64,000 nucleotides of DNA from Viscum album (GCA_963277665.1 OY728125.1:1716176889-1716240888); one strand, 5' to 3'. Shown: positions 52,574 to 63,423, counted from the first letter of the stretch. Notes: a model not told the origin generated them from the letters alone. Numbers and translations: made by a program.

Positions 52574-53170
52574 ATATTACATTCCATATTAAATATGTAA
52601 TCCATAAAATAATTTTTTAATCTTTCAATGTTAGGCTCAAACTCCACAAAACATTGTTCATCTGTTTTCTTTATGTTGAAGAACATTCTCATCATTTTAG
52701 TTCATTTCTAATGAGGGTAATGTTTTTCATACAATGTTTCTTTAAAATATATCCATTTCGTGTGTTCTATTTCTTATTCCTTTAGAGTATTATGGATCAA
52801 TTAAAACCATTCATTAGCATCATTATTAATAAATTATAATACCAGTGTGACCTTTTCCTTTTCCATCGCATCGTATATCCAAAAATTTCATTTCAAGGGA
52901 CTTAATCCATTTCTTAGATAATATTGGATTAGTAGTTCCAAAAAATGATGGGGTATTTTATAATATGAAATGATCCAATTTAGGTGTATCATTATTTGAA
53001 ACATCATGTTGCGCCATATTAGAAAGATTACTAGCAAGAACTTAGGTTATTTTCCCTAATATAGTCATAATCTATTCATCTAAAACCCTAGTTGTATTTG
53101 ATTAATCACTAGGGAAATTTCTAAATTGGCCATGATTATTTATTCCATTATTTATTCCATTTTAAATTTC
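52574..53170 (-). pseudogene. Element B gag, N-terminal piece
   Basis: The minus strand reads 'NTPSFFGTTNPILSKKWIKS' (about 52895-52955), the HPPxFxGxxDPxxAxxW gag region, and 'YFKETLYEKHYPH' (about 52715-52755), the FKEAFYEKYFP block. Gag continues beyond element E at 43653. Stops interrupt it. Confidence 0.7.
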
Positions 53171-53693
53171 TAAAAAATATAATATACATGATTAGATCAT
53201 ATCATTATGAATTTAAAATTACAATATATAATTTTAATTTGATGTAACAATTAACATTAATTAAAAATTTATGAATTTTTAATCATAAAATTATAAAATT
53301 GGTTTCTTTTGGATTATGATTAAATAATAAAAATATTTTCAAATATTTCATAATTAATTTTAAAGAAAACTTGAATTATCCAAATAATATCCCCAGGTAC
53401 TGTCAAACCAAATGTGTAGTAAGAGATCATTTACCATGCACTAAAATGACGGATAAGATATACTCGACCAACTCTTTTTAGGGTTGTTACCTCTAGATGT
53501 ATATATTACAAAACTGCATCCACATGTTGTGTCCAAAGAGGTTTTCATTTATAGAGAAAACATATAATCTCTAAATTACCAAATATTATATAATATTATC
53601 ATACAATTAGACATAGCCTCAATGTCAGTTTTAGGGTTATGTTCCCAAATCTATGGTTTCATAAAACTATTACCAAAGGTTTCTAAATTTTTT
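53171..53693 (-). other. Element B leader
   Basis: Untranslated leader similar to those of A and D at 'atatccccaggtactgtcaa' (53389) and 'gcatccacatgtt' (53517). No gene seen. Confidence 0.5.
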
Positions 53694-53707
53694 TTATTAA
53701 TACAAAC
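53694..53707 (-). other. Element B primer binding site, strongly decayed
   Basis: The minus strand reads GTTTGTATTAATAA next to the LTR; it lines up with A's GTTGGTACCAGAGG but keeps only part of the tRNA-Met complement. Confidence 0.4.
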
Positions 53708-55515
53708 TGTAACAATCCCAACTTCATAAACCTAGAGTTGTTGTCTACCTTATTATATTAGCATTGATATTGGGGAACTAATCATGAAATACTCATCAGT
53801 TAAGTAGTCATGGAGATCTAGATACATATTTGATACCCATTTTACATTTGGAAGAAAATATAAAAATAGTAATAGAAATTTTTTGACATCATTGAACACA
53901 TTCAATAATTCATCATTGTATCAAGGGGTAAGGAAAAAAAAGGATATGATAAAATATTTAGTAAGTTATACATATAATTAAATTTACTATGAGTAATAAG
54001 GCACAATCAATATAGATTGATAAATAACTGAAAACACATTCCATTTAATCAATACCATGAGCATGAAATGCATCCATGAATAATTTCAATGCAATAATAA
54101 CATGGATAATAAAAACTAAATTCTCAATGGAGGAAATTCATAATATTGTACATCATGATCTCAGACATTATGATATCTATATGTTCAAATACTTATTCTA
54201 AGGTAGTTTAATCGATGAATATGTATACATGAAAAACCCATTTAATTGGGCTAACTTATTTGTCTCATGGTAATTGTCGATAAAATGATAAGATATATAT
54301 AACAAACCACCACCCATCACAATATATCCCATGCAGTCCTCATATTTTTAATTATAAATTCATTTTAAAATTAATTTATCTTAACAACAAATATATATAT
54401 TTAGTAAACAATACATATATATCATGATTTTCCCCAATTAGTTGAATAACTTTCATAGTAAACCACAATATGTAAAAATACTATATAGGTTTCGAAGAAA
54501 TCATATTAATTATGTAAATAATATAGATATTTATGAGAAATGTAATTTCTAATTATCATAATAAAGCGAATGTTTTAAGACAAGGTTAATGACCATATAA
54601 TTAACAAGAGAAAAGAGATGACCATCAGTTCATTGGAAATATTGGGTTTATAATAAAATCACGTCCTTTGGAAAAATAAATAAAATGGAAGTGAAATATT
54701 AAAATAATATTTCATTAAATATTTTACTTTTTAAAATAATTTAAAAAATATAGATTAATTTAAATATATTTAAATGGTTATGAAGTAGGGGAAGTCTATT
54801 AATTCCATATAAATTAAAAATATTTTTTTACTTTTTGTAACAAAAATAAACAGTACCCCTTTTAGAAAAAATTATAAATATTCCTTTTATAAATTATAAA
54901 AATTCAATAATAACATACAATTTACTTAATAAATAATTTGATAAAATAAAAGGACTTTCATAAAACAATTTTGAAAAATATGTACATTGAAGAAATATAT
55001 ATTTGATTAATAGAGAAGTACAATTGGTTATTCTTTTAAAAATTTCATTTCTTGAATCATGTTAATAGAAGTGGAACATTTAGAGGAAAATATATAAAAT
55101 AATTTAATATGTATAGTATAATAAAATATATGGATTGTATGAAGTATGGTTTATAAGATTCCTTCAATGAAAATTAAGGTTGTCCCAAAAAATGAGATTA
55201 TAAAATAAATTATAACCTCTTTGGAAACATTTAAATGGTAACACATTGAAAATAAACTTGAATTTAATCATTAATTTTAATTAATATATATATTTTCTGG
55301 TTAAATATATACATTAGGATTTATATACACCATATAAAAGTAAATATGTTCATAGTATCAATATGTGTCAATAGAATGGAAATCGAGATTAAATCCTTTA
55401 CCTAAAATTTCTATTTAGATTAAAGTGATGTAACCCCATATATAATTTTTTTAAACATGTAACGAATTTATAATAGAACCATACTCATATTTTTCATATC
55501 ATATAAGTTCCATTA
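53708..55515 (-). repeat. Element B, 5' LTR, truncated
   Basis: Starts TGTAACAATCCCAACTTC and follows 36310 to about 38130. The last shared text is 'ccatactcatatttttcat' (55480) against 'ccatattcatatttatcat' (38087). After 'ataagttcc' at about 55513 similarity stops. About 1.6 kb of LTR is missing. Confidence 0.75.
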
Positions 55516-56671
55516 ACCAACCTAATCTTGGGATCGAGCCACAACAACCGCATGCCCGCCTCCATAGGCCAGCGGTGGAGACTAGTGTCGAAGGCATAAC
55601 TTACACAGGGAGGAATTTTCCTAAGAACCTATACACACACACACAACCAACTCAATGTAAACATGTAGAGGGAAATAGGAATAGATAAATAAATTCTATA
55701 ATGTAAACCAAGAATTCATGAACTTATTTATTGTACAAAAGTACAATAGTTTATATTGAAATGTAAAGGGAAAAAACACATGCCCAACCAAAAATATGTC
55801 CAAACCTGAGAGAAATAGAAAAGAGTGAAGAGATGAGAGAGCCTAGATTCTATATCCCAAGCTATGACCACTGTATGTATTCCTAGCACTTAGTATCTTT
55901 AAACTCCTATGATGTCACAGTTGTCCAGTCTATCATCTAAAAAATGCATGAAAAGTGTGGGTGAAGCTTGTGCATGGGTGAATATATACATACCCAGTGG
56001 AATGCCTCAATAGGGTGAATGGGAAGAAGAAATAGATACAAATGAAGAGGAATATATTAGATATTTCATGGTATAGTGAAAGAGTACAGCTCAACCCAAT
56101 AGGAGAGTGAAATTAAGCTCATCCAAGCATACGAGGATGAACACTCTAAGTATATGAACAACCTTTCTAGCCTATACTCCCTATAGTAGGACAGTAGACT
56201 CATCTAACCATGAGAATCAAAACATAGATATCACATGGAATAGCCTGTGAATATTCACCTCTCATATAAGGATATTATCCAAATCTATGGTGTGAATCCA
56301 TAATAAAGAATATAGATATATATATTCTTATTCAAATAATTATACATGATAGAGTATGGGGATATCCATCTCACAGAACATTCCAAGAAGAAGAGTCATC
56401 AACAATTATAAAATTCCATCATTGATGCCCCAAATCCTTAAATTCATCCCTGGATAAAAAATTCTAAGGAACTCATTAACCACACTTTGATACTATCCGC
56501 TTTGAGCAGCACTGAATTGCCTGCATGAATTTAGGTTGTGTCATAAGAACATATCTTGATGGGGAATGAATTCCTATTTATTGTGAGTCAAAGGATACAT
56601 CAAACCACATCTCCTTACCATGTCACACAGTAGAGGGGCCACAATCTCTAGGTAAGACCGCATTTTGGGGT
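55516..56671. other. Block G, left part, unassigned
   Basis: Sequence unlike the elements to the left, more balanced in composition at its edge ('ccgcatgcccgcctccatag' at 55549) and with an (AC) run at 55631-55646. No LTR end, primer site or coding motif recognised. It is probably the beginning of an element that inserted into B's LTR. Confidence 0.4.
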
Positions 56672-56935
56672 ATGACAGGAGGGTCAGACTCTAGTAGTCA
56701 CTGGTGAACTCCACTTCCCCACACTACTAGAGGTTAATTCTCATAAAAGGTCATTGGGTAATCCCCTACTAATTCCTAGTAGAGGGTAATTCCCAGAAGG
56801 GTCCTCAGGGTGCTCCACTGCCCACCACTGCTGGAGGGTATGCCTAGAAAGGTCATCAGGGTACTAATTGACCAAACCTACTAGAGGGTAATTCTGGAAT
56901 GGTCGTTAGAGAACTCCATTGCCAAGACTTGCAAG
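56672..56935. repeat. Tandem repeat, about 52 bp, five diverged units
   Basis: Units start near 56680, 56724, 56776, 56828 and 56878 with the core 'ctactagagggtaattct' followed by 'aaaggtcatcagggtactcc'-like text. Spacing 50-52 bp. Confidence 0.75.
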
Positions 56936-57449
56936 TGGGTAAGCTTGGAATATCTACATATGATGATCCAATCTGATTACTACCATCACCGGGTGTTTCC
57001 TCATCATGTCCCAAACCCAAAAATTTTACATCATATCTCAAAATATACTTTCAAGGGAATGATCGTATTCTACATGAAAAAACACTCAGGATAGTCAACT
57101 CTCTGGATGAATTTCAATTTCAAAAAAAGGAGATATGGACAATATAATTTTCCCACATTGGGGATAAGGGGTACACGGTTTTGTTGCCACTCATTTTTCT
57201 AATAATGGAAGGAAAATGATTATGAATAAGCACATTGGATATCTTAATGTATCAAATAAATCTAAATGAATTAAAGGAATACAGTTCAAGGGATCTATGC
57301 AGCATACCTACACATAATAATGTTAGCACATCTCCTACCATTTTAGCATAAAGGTACAAGGACCTACATGGAAAACCTACACATTAAGAGGCCAATATAA
57401 ATTCCTACCCATGCATCCCATTGTATAGCCCCTACACTATGGAGATACA
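56936..57449. other. Block G, unassigned spacer
   Basis: Moderately AT-rich, no repeat array or coding motif that I can support. Confidence 0.4.
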
Positions 57450-57934
57450 CTAAAGACATATGTTTCTGACGCTTTCTCCGGGGCGCACGCATCCGTCTGT
57501 GGAGGACACGCATCTATTTCCCCGCATTCCTTCTTTCCAAAGGCGGGTGGCATTTGTTCCTTGTTCAGGTATGTCTGCTCCTTGATCGAAACGGGATGAT
57601 GGGATGTCGGTTCTTCCTTCCGTGGATTCCTCCTCGGAACTCGTCACCTAGTCCGGGTCTCCCTCATAGATTTAAGACGTTGTTCGTGAATCTCATTCCC
57701 GGTGCCATATCTTCATGGACACCGGTTAATTACACTACTTCTGTCAAGACATTCCATGGGGTATTGACATGGTAGCAACCTTCGGTCGGAGTAGACGACA
57801 ACATCAGGCATGTCGAGGCATCTCTGGGTGCGTGGACATTGGGGGACCTGTATTCTTCCTCATAATAGGGCATCTCAAGGGTGCAGAACTCTAGGCATCC
57901 CACGTCGAATGCGGGGAATCATATGCTATAGGCA

Positions 57935-58195
57935 TGTGTCTGAGGTTTTCCTTAGCTTCCCATGTCTAACACAGGGTATGTTGCAAGATTAACATCCAGC
58001 AGAGACGGTTACACAAAAGGCGTGTCTACCGAGGTTTTCCTCAGGAATATCATGTTTATCACGAGGTAGTCTGCGAATTTAACATCTGCGGAGACGGTTA
58101 CGCCAAAGGCGTGTCATCCGAGGTTTTCCTCAGGCATCTCATGTTTATCACGAGGTAGGCTGTGAGTTTAACGTCTTGCGGAGACGGAATGAGGG
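57935..58195. repeat. Tandem repeat, 89 bp, three units
   Basis: 'gaggttttcct' starts at 57942, 58031 and 58120; each unit continues with 'catgtttatcacgaggta' and 'gcggagacggttacgcc'-like text. A weaker further unit may precede it near 57880. Confidence 0.75.
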
Positions 58196-58399
58196 CGATC
58201 AGAACGTCCCATAGAGACGGATCAGATTAGTATATCCCAAAGGGAGAAAGAATGGAAGATGGATGGGTCAGAACACCCAATGAGGACAGATCCGAGGTGG
58301 TGCACTCCCTAGAGGGGAGATGTCACACCGTAATGGATGATCTGAACACCACTGAGGGAAGATCAGAGGAAGTGCGCCCCAGGATGGGAGACACCATGG

Positions 58400-60250
58400 A
58401 TTACCATTGGTTGGGATTGAACCTCTTGGAGGTTTCCTACGTACCCTGTGTAGAGGATAGGGATCAAAAACCATGTAGTTTGAAAGAGTGATGAATCAGA
58501 GTGTACACAGAGGACAACAACTCAGAGATATGCTAGGGCTTACACGTGGAAAGCGGCCCATGCGCCGCTAGGAGCAGAGAGGAGGTGGATGGCATGATCC
58601 CACCAGGATGTGGTGGCCCGGGTGAGAATCAAGATGGGTGATGGATGGATGAATGAAGTGGAGGGGGGATGAAATGGAACCATCACAGGGGCGATAGTGA
58701 AGTTGGGATTGAGCCTCAAAGAGACCTCCTACGTATCCCCGTGGCAGGGAATCAAAGTTCGCGTAGTTCGGGATGGTGTCGGCGAGCCGACGTGAAGGTG
58801 GACCTTGGCCCGATGGATGTTGGGATTGAACCTCGTGAGGTTTCCTATGTACCATGCCTTGACATGGATCAAAGTCCTCGTAGTTCAGGTTGGTGCGCCG
58901 GAGGACCGACGTGAATGTGGACCTTGGTTCGATGGGTGTCGCCAGCGAACCGACGTGAAGGTGGACCTTGGTCCGATGGACATCGTCAGCGAACCGACAT
59001 GAAGGTGAACCCAGGGGTCCACCGGTGGTGGGATTGAACCTCGTGAAGGCTTCCTACGTACCATTCCTTGACTTGGATCAAAGTCCCCGTAGTTCAAATG
59101 AGGTGTGGAATATAGTTTAACGTCATGTGGGACGGGGGAGAACCAACGTGAATGGGGTCGGAACGACCGGGTGGTGGGCTTGAACCTCATGAGGCTTCCT
59201 ACGTACCATGCCTTGACATGGATCAAAGACCACGTAGTTCATGTTGGACGCCGGAAGGCCAACGTGAATGAGGAGGACCGGGGGGTCCCAGTGGTGGTAG
59301 GCTTGGACCTCATGGAGGCTTCCTACGTACCATGCCTTAGCATGGATCAAAGACCACGTAGTTCAGGTGGGTGGTTTTTTTCAGAGAACCGACGTGAAGG
59401 TGAACCCGTGGGTCCACTAGTGGTGGTAGGTGTCGGTGAACCGACGTGAATAAATGATGGGTGGTCTTGAACCTCGTAGAGGCTTCCTACGTACCACGCC
59501 TTGACATGGATCATAGTCCCCGTAGTTCAAATGATGGAAGTCGTTAGCGAACCGACGTGAAGGTGGACCTTGGTCCAATGAGAGATGGGCTTGAACCTCA
59601 GGAAGGCTTCCTACGTACCATTCCTTGACATGGATCAAAGAACTCATAGTTCGAATGGTTTCATCAGTGAACTGACGTGAAAGTAGACTCGGGGGTCCAC
59701 TAGTGGTGGGCTTGAACCTCGTGAAGGATTCCTACGTACTATGCCTTGACATGGATCAAAGTCCTCATAGTTAAAATGGTGGAATACAGTTTAACGTCAT
59801 GCGGGACAGCGGTGAACCGACGTGAATGAGGTCGGAACGACCGGGTGGTGGGCTTGAACCTCGTAGAGGCTTCCTACGTACCCCGTCTTGACATGGATCA
59901 AAGTCCTCGTAGTTAAAATGGGCGTGCAGTTTAAGGTCATGCTGGATGAGGGCATACAATTTAACGTCATACTGGACGAAGTGTTGTCATGGCCGATGCT
60001 TGCTCTAAGACCACGTGAGTCATGCTCGGTGTGAGAAATAAGAGACAACAGAAACCTGACGATCACGCCGCAAAGGGTGCGTCCGTGAGAACCGAAGAGG
60101 GGATTACGCGTTAGGCAACCCATGGTGCTGGGACTTACTTCAGGATGGAGGCCCAAGGAAAAGGATGACGATAGTTTTGGGCTTGAGCCTTGAAGAGGCT
60201 TCCTACGTATCCCCGTGGAAGGGAATCAAAGTCCACGTAGTTCTTCTGAT
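58400..60250. repeat. Array of eleven CTACG...CGTAG boxes
   Basis: The core 'ttcctacgtaccatgccttg' followed by 'acatggatcaaagtcc' and 'cgtagttc' starts at 58436, 58728, 58844, 59053, 59198, 59322, 59486, 59610, 59731, 59873 and 60202. Most are preceded by 'gcttgaacctcgtgaaggc'-like text and separated by a second box 'gaaccgacgtgaaggtggac'. Spacing is irregular, mostly 116-164 bp, with 209, 292 and 329 bp gaps. CTACG and CGTAG form an inverted pair about 35 bases apart. Confidence 0.8.
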
Positions 60251-60251
60251 G

Positions 60252-60467
60252 ACGGCTTACCACCGGATGAGGATTTCAATGGCTTGCCGCTGGATTGGGT
60301 CATAAAGGCTTACCGCTGGATAAGGATCACAACAACTTACCATTGGATAAGGATCACAATGGCTTACCACTGTATAAGGATGTCAACGGCTTACCGCTGC
60401 ATGGGGTTGCAACGACTAACTGCTGGAAAAGGATGTCAACGGCTTACCGCTGAAAGGGGTAACAACA
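60252..60467 (+). repeat. Tandem repeat, 27 bp, eight units
   Basis: Eight units of 26-27 bp with consensus near 'acggcttaccgctggataag' plus 'gatgtca'. The period is a multiple of three, so a reading frame stays open through it (60215-60472). Confidence 0.85.
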
Positions 60468-60470
60468 GTT

Positions 60471-60773
60471 GATGGGGCTTACGCTAATAAGCTACCCGGG
60501 TGCTACTATGGAGCGGCACTAGTGAATGGGGCTTACGCAAGGAAGCTGCTCGGATGCCGCTAAGGAACGACAATCGTGGATGGGGCTTATGCTAGGAAGC
60601 TTCCCGGGTGCCGCTATGGAGCGGCAATAGTGAATGGGGTTTACGCTAGGAAGCTGCCCGGATACTGCTATGGAGCGGCAATGGTGAATGGGGCTTACGC
60701 TATGAAGCTGCCCGGGTGCCGCTATGGAGCGGCACTGGTGAATGGGGCTTACGCAGGGAAGCTGCCCGTAATG
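60471..60773 (+). repeat. Tandem repeat, 54 bp, about 5.6 units
   Basis: Units start at 60471, 60523, 60578, 60632, 60686 and 60740. Each contains 'aatggggcttacgctaggaa', 'gctgcccgggtgccgctatg' and 'gagcggca'. Its first half resembles the neighbouring 27-bp unit (GGCTTAC...GCT...AAG), so 54 may be a doubled 27. The frame 60576-60866 encodes an 18-residue repeat with core NGAYARKLPGCRYGAA. Confidence 0.85.
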
Positions 60774-60909
60774 TCTTCCTCATGTCTGGCCATGAGGGCA
60801 TCCCAACTCACTGGTGGGTTGAGGTTTATGATTCTACACCTATGCGCTAGTGCACAAGTGGGATAACACCAAGGGGTGTTGGATTTATGCCACTGTAATC
60901 ATGGAATTA
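60774..60909. other. Spacer between repeat families
   Basis: Non-repeated, no recognised feature. Confidence 0.4.
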
Positions 60910-61240
60910 GGTGTCTTATGCTTGGAGCATAAGACATCTCTTGTTTAGTGCAAGAGGCATCCTATGATTGGCACATAGGGTGATCACTACAGTTTAGATT
61001 CTTGTAGGTAGGACTGTTAGCATTTCATGCTTGGAGCACAAGGCATATCTTATTTGGAGGAAGAGGCATCCTATGTATGGGACATAGGGTGAACTACAGT
61101 TTATAGTCATGTAGAGAGGAATGTTAGCATCTCATGCTTGGAGTATAAGGCATCTCTCATATAGGGCAAGAGGCATCCTATGTTTGGACATAGGGAGTAC
61201 TATAGTTTAGAGTCATGTAGAAAGAACTGTTGGCCAGAAG
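60910..61240. repeat. Tandem repeat, about 108 bp, three units
   Basis: 'ggcatcctatg' at 60956, 61065 and 61172; each unit also contains 'cacatagggtgaactacagt', 'agagtcatgtag' and 'catgcttggagcataaggca'. AT/GC balanced, unlike the CpG-rich families either side. Confidence 0.8.
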
Positions 61241-61659
61241 GTGCCTATAAATGGTTGGTTTTGGGACTTACGCAAGGGCGGCCCTTTTTGGTTCAACCTG
61301 GCATAGGAGCCAAGTGATTGGGGTTTGGAGGAGTTGCCTGAGGAATGGTTCGACTCAAGGTACTCGGGGAATTGATGATGAGAACCTCAACTCACAACAT
61401 ATGAAACAAACCTAGAGGAATACATCAACTGAAGGTGTTTCATGGTGTGTGGAGGAGTGTATCAAATCATGGTATTCCATAGGTTGAAGATGGGAGCGCA
61501 TAAGGGCGCAATGGAAAATCCTGGCATCCCGGCCCGAAAAGTTCGCGGTGCGACTCTCCATTTTTCATGGGGGTTTGTGACAATTGCGAAGGGACCGGAC
61601 CGGTGTGGGGGCGTAGCCCCCATGGTATGGACTAGTGGGCGCGAAGGTAGGATCCTCGC

Positions 61660-61990
61660 AAAGGATGGGTCTCCGCGAAGTAGCTTCGCAGAGCATGGCC
61701 TCACGGAGCAATGGTCTCTCACGGAGAAAAGGGGTCTCGTGGAGCCTGGTCTCGCGGAGCGGCATCGCGGAGCATGGGCTCGCGGAGCGTGGACTCACGG
61801 AGCCTCGGCTCGCAGAGCAGCAACGCGAAGGAAGCTACTCACGGAGCATGGAATCACGGAGGATAGTCTCGCGGAGCAGCATTGCGGAGCATGGGCTCAC
61901 GGAGCATGGACTCACGGAGCCTCGGCTTGCGGGGCAGCAACGCGAAGGAAGCTGCTCGCAGAGCCGCAATGCGGAGCTCTGCTCGGCCGC
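61660..61990. repeat. CGGAGC-rich repeat with 117-bp higher-order unit
   Basis: A short motif, CTCGCGGAGCATGG and variants, recurs about every 14-30 bp. A higher-order unit repeats: 'gcggagcatgggct' at about 61767 and 61884, 'cctcggct' at about 61804 and 61920, 'gcaacgcgaaggaagct' at about 61819 and 61937, a period of about 117 bp. The period is 39 codons, so the + frame 61442-62227 (261 codons) and an overlapping + frame 61635-62201 both stay open. I do not call either a gene. Confidence 0.75.
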
Positions 61991-62340
61991 CCAAGGGGCG
62001 AAGTGGCCGTGGCCATCCCCCTTGAGAATGGGGGTGAGCTGGGTTTTTATAGGCAAGGGGCGCCGCGAAGCAAAGCTCGCTCGGCGTGCAGACGGTGCTT
62101 GCTCCACGGCGGATCTTCACGGCGCGTCGCGAACGTCAAAGCACTTCGCGAAGCCATCCCGCCTCCTTTGCTTCGCGGCGGGTTCGCGAATGTCAAATTA
62201 GTTTGCGGAGCATCCCACCTCCTCTGATTCATGGTGGGTCTTTGCAGCACGTCGCGAATGTCAGACGGGTTCGCGGAGCCTCTCGCCTCATTGCTTCGTG
62301 GTGGCGCTCCGCGATCACGGAGGGGGCTTCGCGAATGGGC

Positions 62341-63060
62341 TTCGCGAACCAGATTTCCAACCCAACTTCAAATGTCCATAACTCCTAATCCGTAGCTCCG
62401 TTCAGGCCCTGCGACCTACCAAATCTAAGCTTAAGAAAATTTCTACGATCTTGGATCATGTATACAAGCATTTGGAAAATTTTGGGAACGTGTTTTATAG
62501 GGTCAACAACATACATGAAAAAACTCTATTCGACCAGGTCCCCTCCTTCCCATTAAATATGACCGTTTGGCTCCCCATTTTAGCAACTGAAAAAGATGGA
62601 AGAACTCCTGAAGCTCCCTATGCAGAGCTCATTCACCCAGGTTTCACAAATATTTTCAGGTAGATCTATAATACACATGAGAAAATATAATTAGATTGGA
62701 TAAGAAATATCATGTTCCTTTTAGAGTTTTAAATTAAAAAAAATATGATTAAGGGCTCTCTATCCACAAGAAGAAGTCATTTGTGCAAGTTTCATTCCTT
62801 AAGAAAAGTCCTATGTGTGGTTCTTACAAGGACATCAAGGGAAACCTAGGGTGATTAAGTTAAAACCTCATACATGAGTTTTTGTCAATGTAGTACATTT
62901 CCCAAGGAATATCAAGATTTCACCAGCATATACTTCCAATTTTAATCATTTTTCAGTTCCTCCTAGGACCTACATGGTACAACTATGCAGCGTACCTATG
63001 AGACATACTTGCACAAACCACCTATGAAAGCCATCCTTAAAGGCCACATCTAATACTCCC
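62341..63060. other. Block G, right part, unassigned
   Basis: CpG-rich text ends near 62350 and is followed by 'aaatgtccataactcctaat' and 'ccgtagctccgttc', then ordinary moderately AT-rich sequence. A 70-codon + frame at 62451-62663 has no recognised domain. No LTR end or primer site found. Confidence 0.35.
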
Positions 63061-63423
63061 ATGGAAGGGCCTCTCCTTCCTTGGATTCCTTATCTAAAAT
63101 GGCCCAAGTTGAAACCTCCACCAATACCTCCTATTTTATCAAACCATTGGGAAAGGCAGATCAGTGTGTCTCCCATTTGGAATTGGATATCTATGGTAAG
63201 GGGTTTCCCATACTCATCTTATCAAAGGGTATGGATCCTAAAAGTGTATATGGGTCTCGATATCCATGGTCACATAGACCCTTACCCTAAGGATAGTGTT
63301 GGGGAGTTCCTAGTATCAAATTATAGAGATAAGACTCTATCTCCCCCTCCTCATCTTCGAGACCTGAAGCCTCCTGTCCCCAATAAGAACAATGAGGATC
63401 ACACTTTATTTTCCCTTCCATAG
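63061..63423 (+). pseudogene. Unassigned proline-rich reading frame, possible retroelement remnant
   Basis: A 120-codon open frame starting at an ATG, rich in Pro and Trp at its N-terminus ('LLPWIPYLKWPKLKPPPIPP') and ending with 'SPPPHLRDLKPPVPNKNNED'. Without splitting it by frame I cannot assign it. An overlapping + frame (63081-63290) reads 'GKGFPILILSKGMDPKSVYG', which faintly recalls the Gly-rich G-patch layout seen in some plant Ty3/gypsy polyproteins (GFPIL..MGYxPxxGLG). That would suggest a frame-shifted fragment. Similarity is weak. The next frame 63446-63634 is also unassigned. A chance frame remains possible. Confidence 0.25.

Larger units (their letters stand above)
36310..55515 (-). 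mobile_element. Element B, degenerate Ty3/gypsy retrotransposon, 5' LTR truncated
   Basis: 3' LTR 36310-39764; 5' LTR 53708-55515, incomplete. The interior is about 5 kb once element E (43654-52573) is removed, with gag, protease, RT, RNase H and integrase on the minus strand. It is inserted in F between protease and RT. Its LTRs share the A/F family's terminal sequence and CpG-rich module. The right flank cannot be tested for a target duplication because block G replaces the end of the 5' LTR. Confidence 0.8.
57450..62340. repeat. GC- and CpG-rich complex repeat region
   Basis: Composition changes sharply from the AT-rich flanks; CG dinucleotides are common from about 57470 to 62340. It is almost wholly made of adjacent tandem-repeat families, listed separately. 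No protein family is recognised. The open frames on both strands follow from the low stop frequency in GC-rich repeats. Confidence 0.75.

Noticed and set aside
60252..60467. CRISPR-like array of about 30-bp repeats
   Set aside because: The 27-bp units are directly adjacent with no unique spacers, in an evident plant context.
61442..62227. 261-codon open frame as a protein-coding gene
   Set aside because: It runs through a CGGAGC repeat whose other frames, on both strands, are also open; no domain, no start context, and the repeat period explains the frame.
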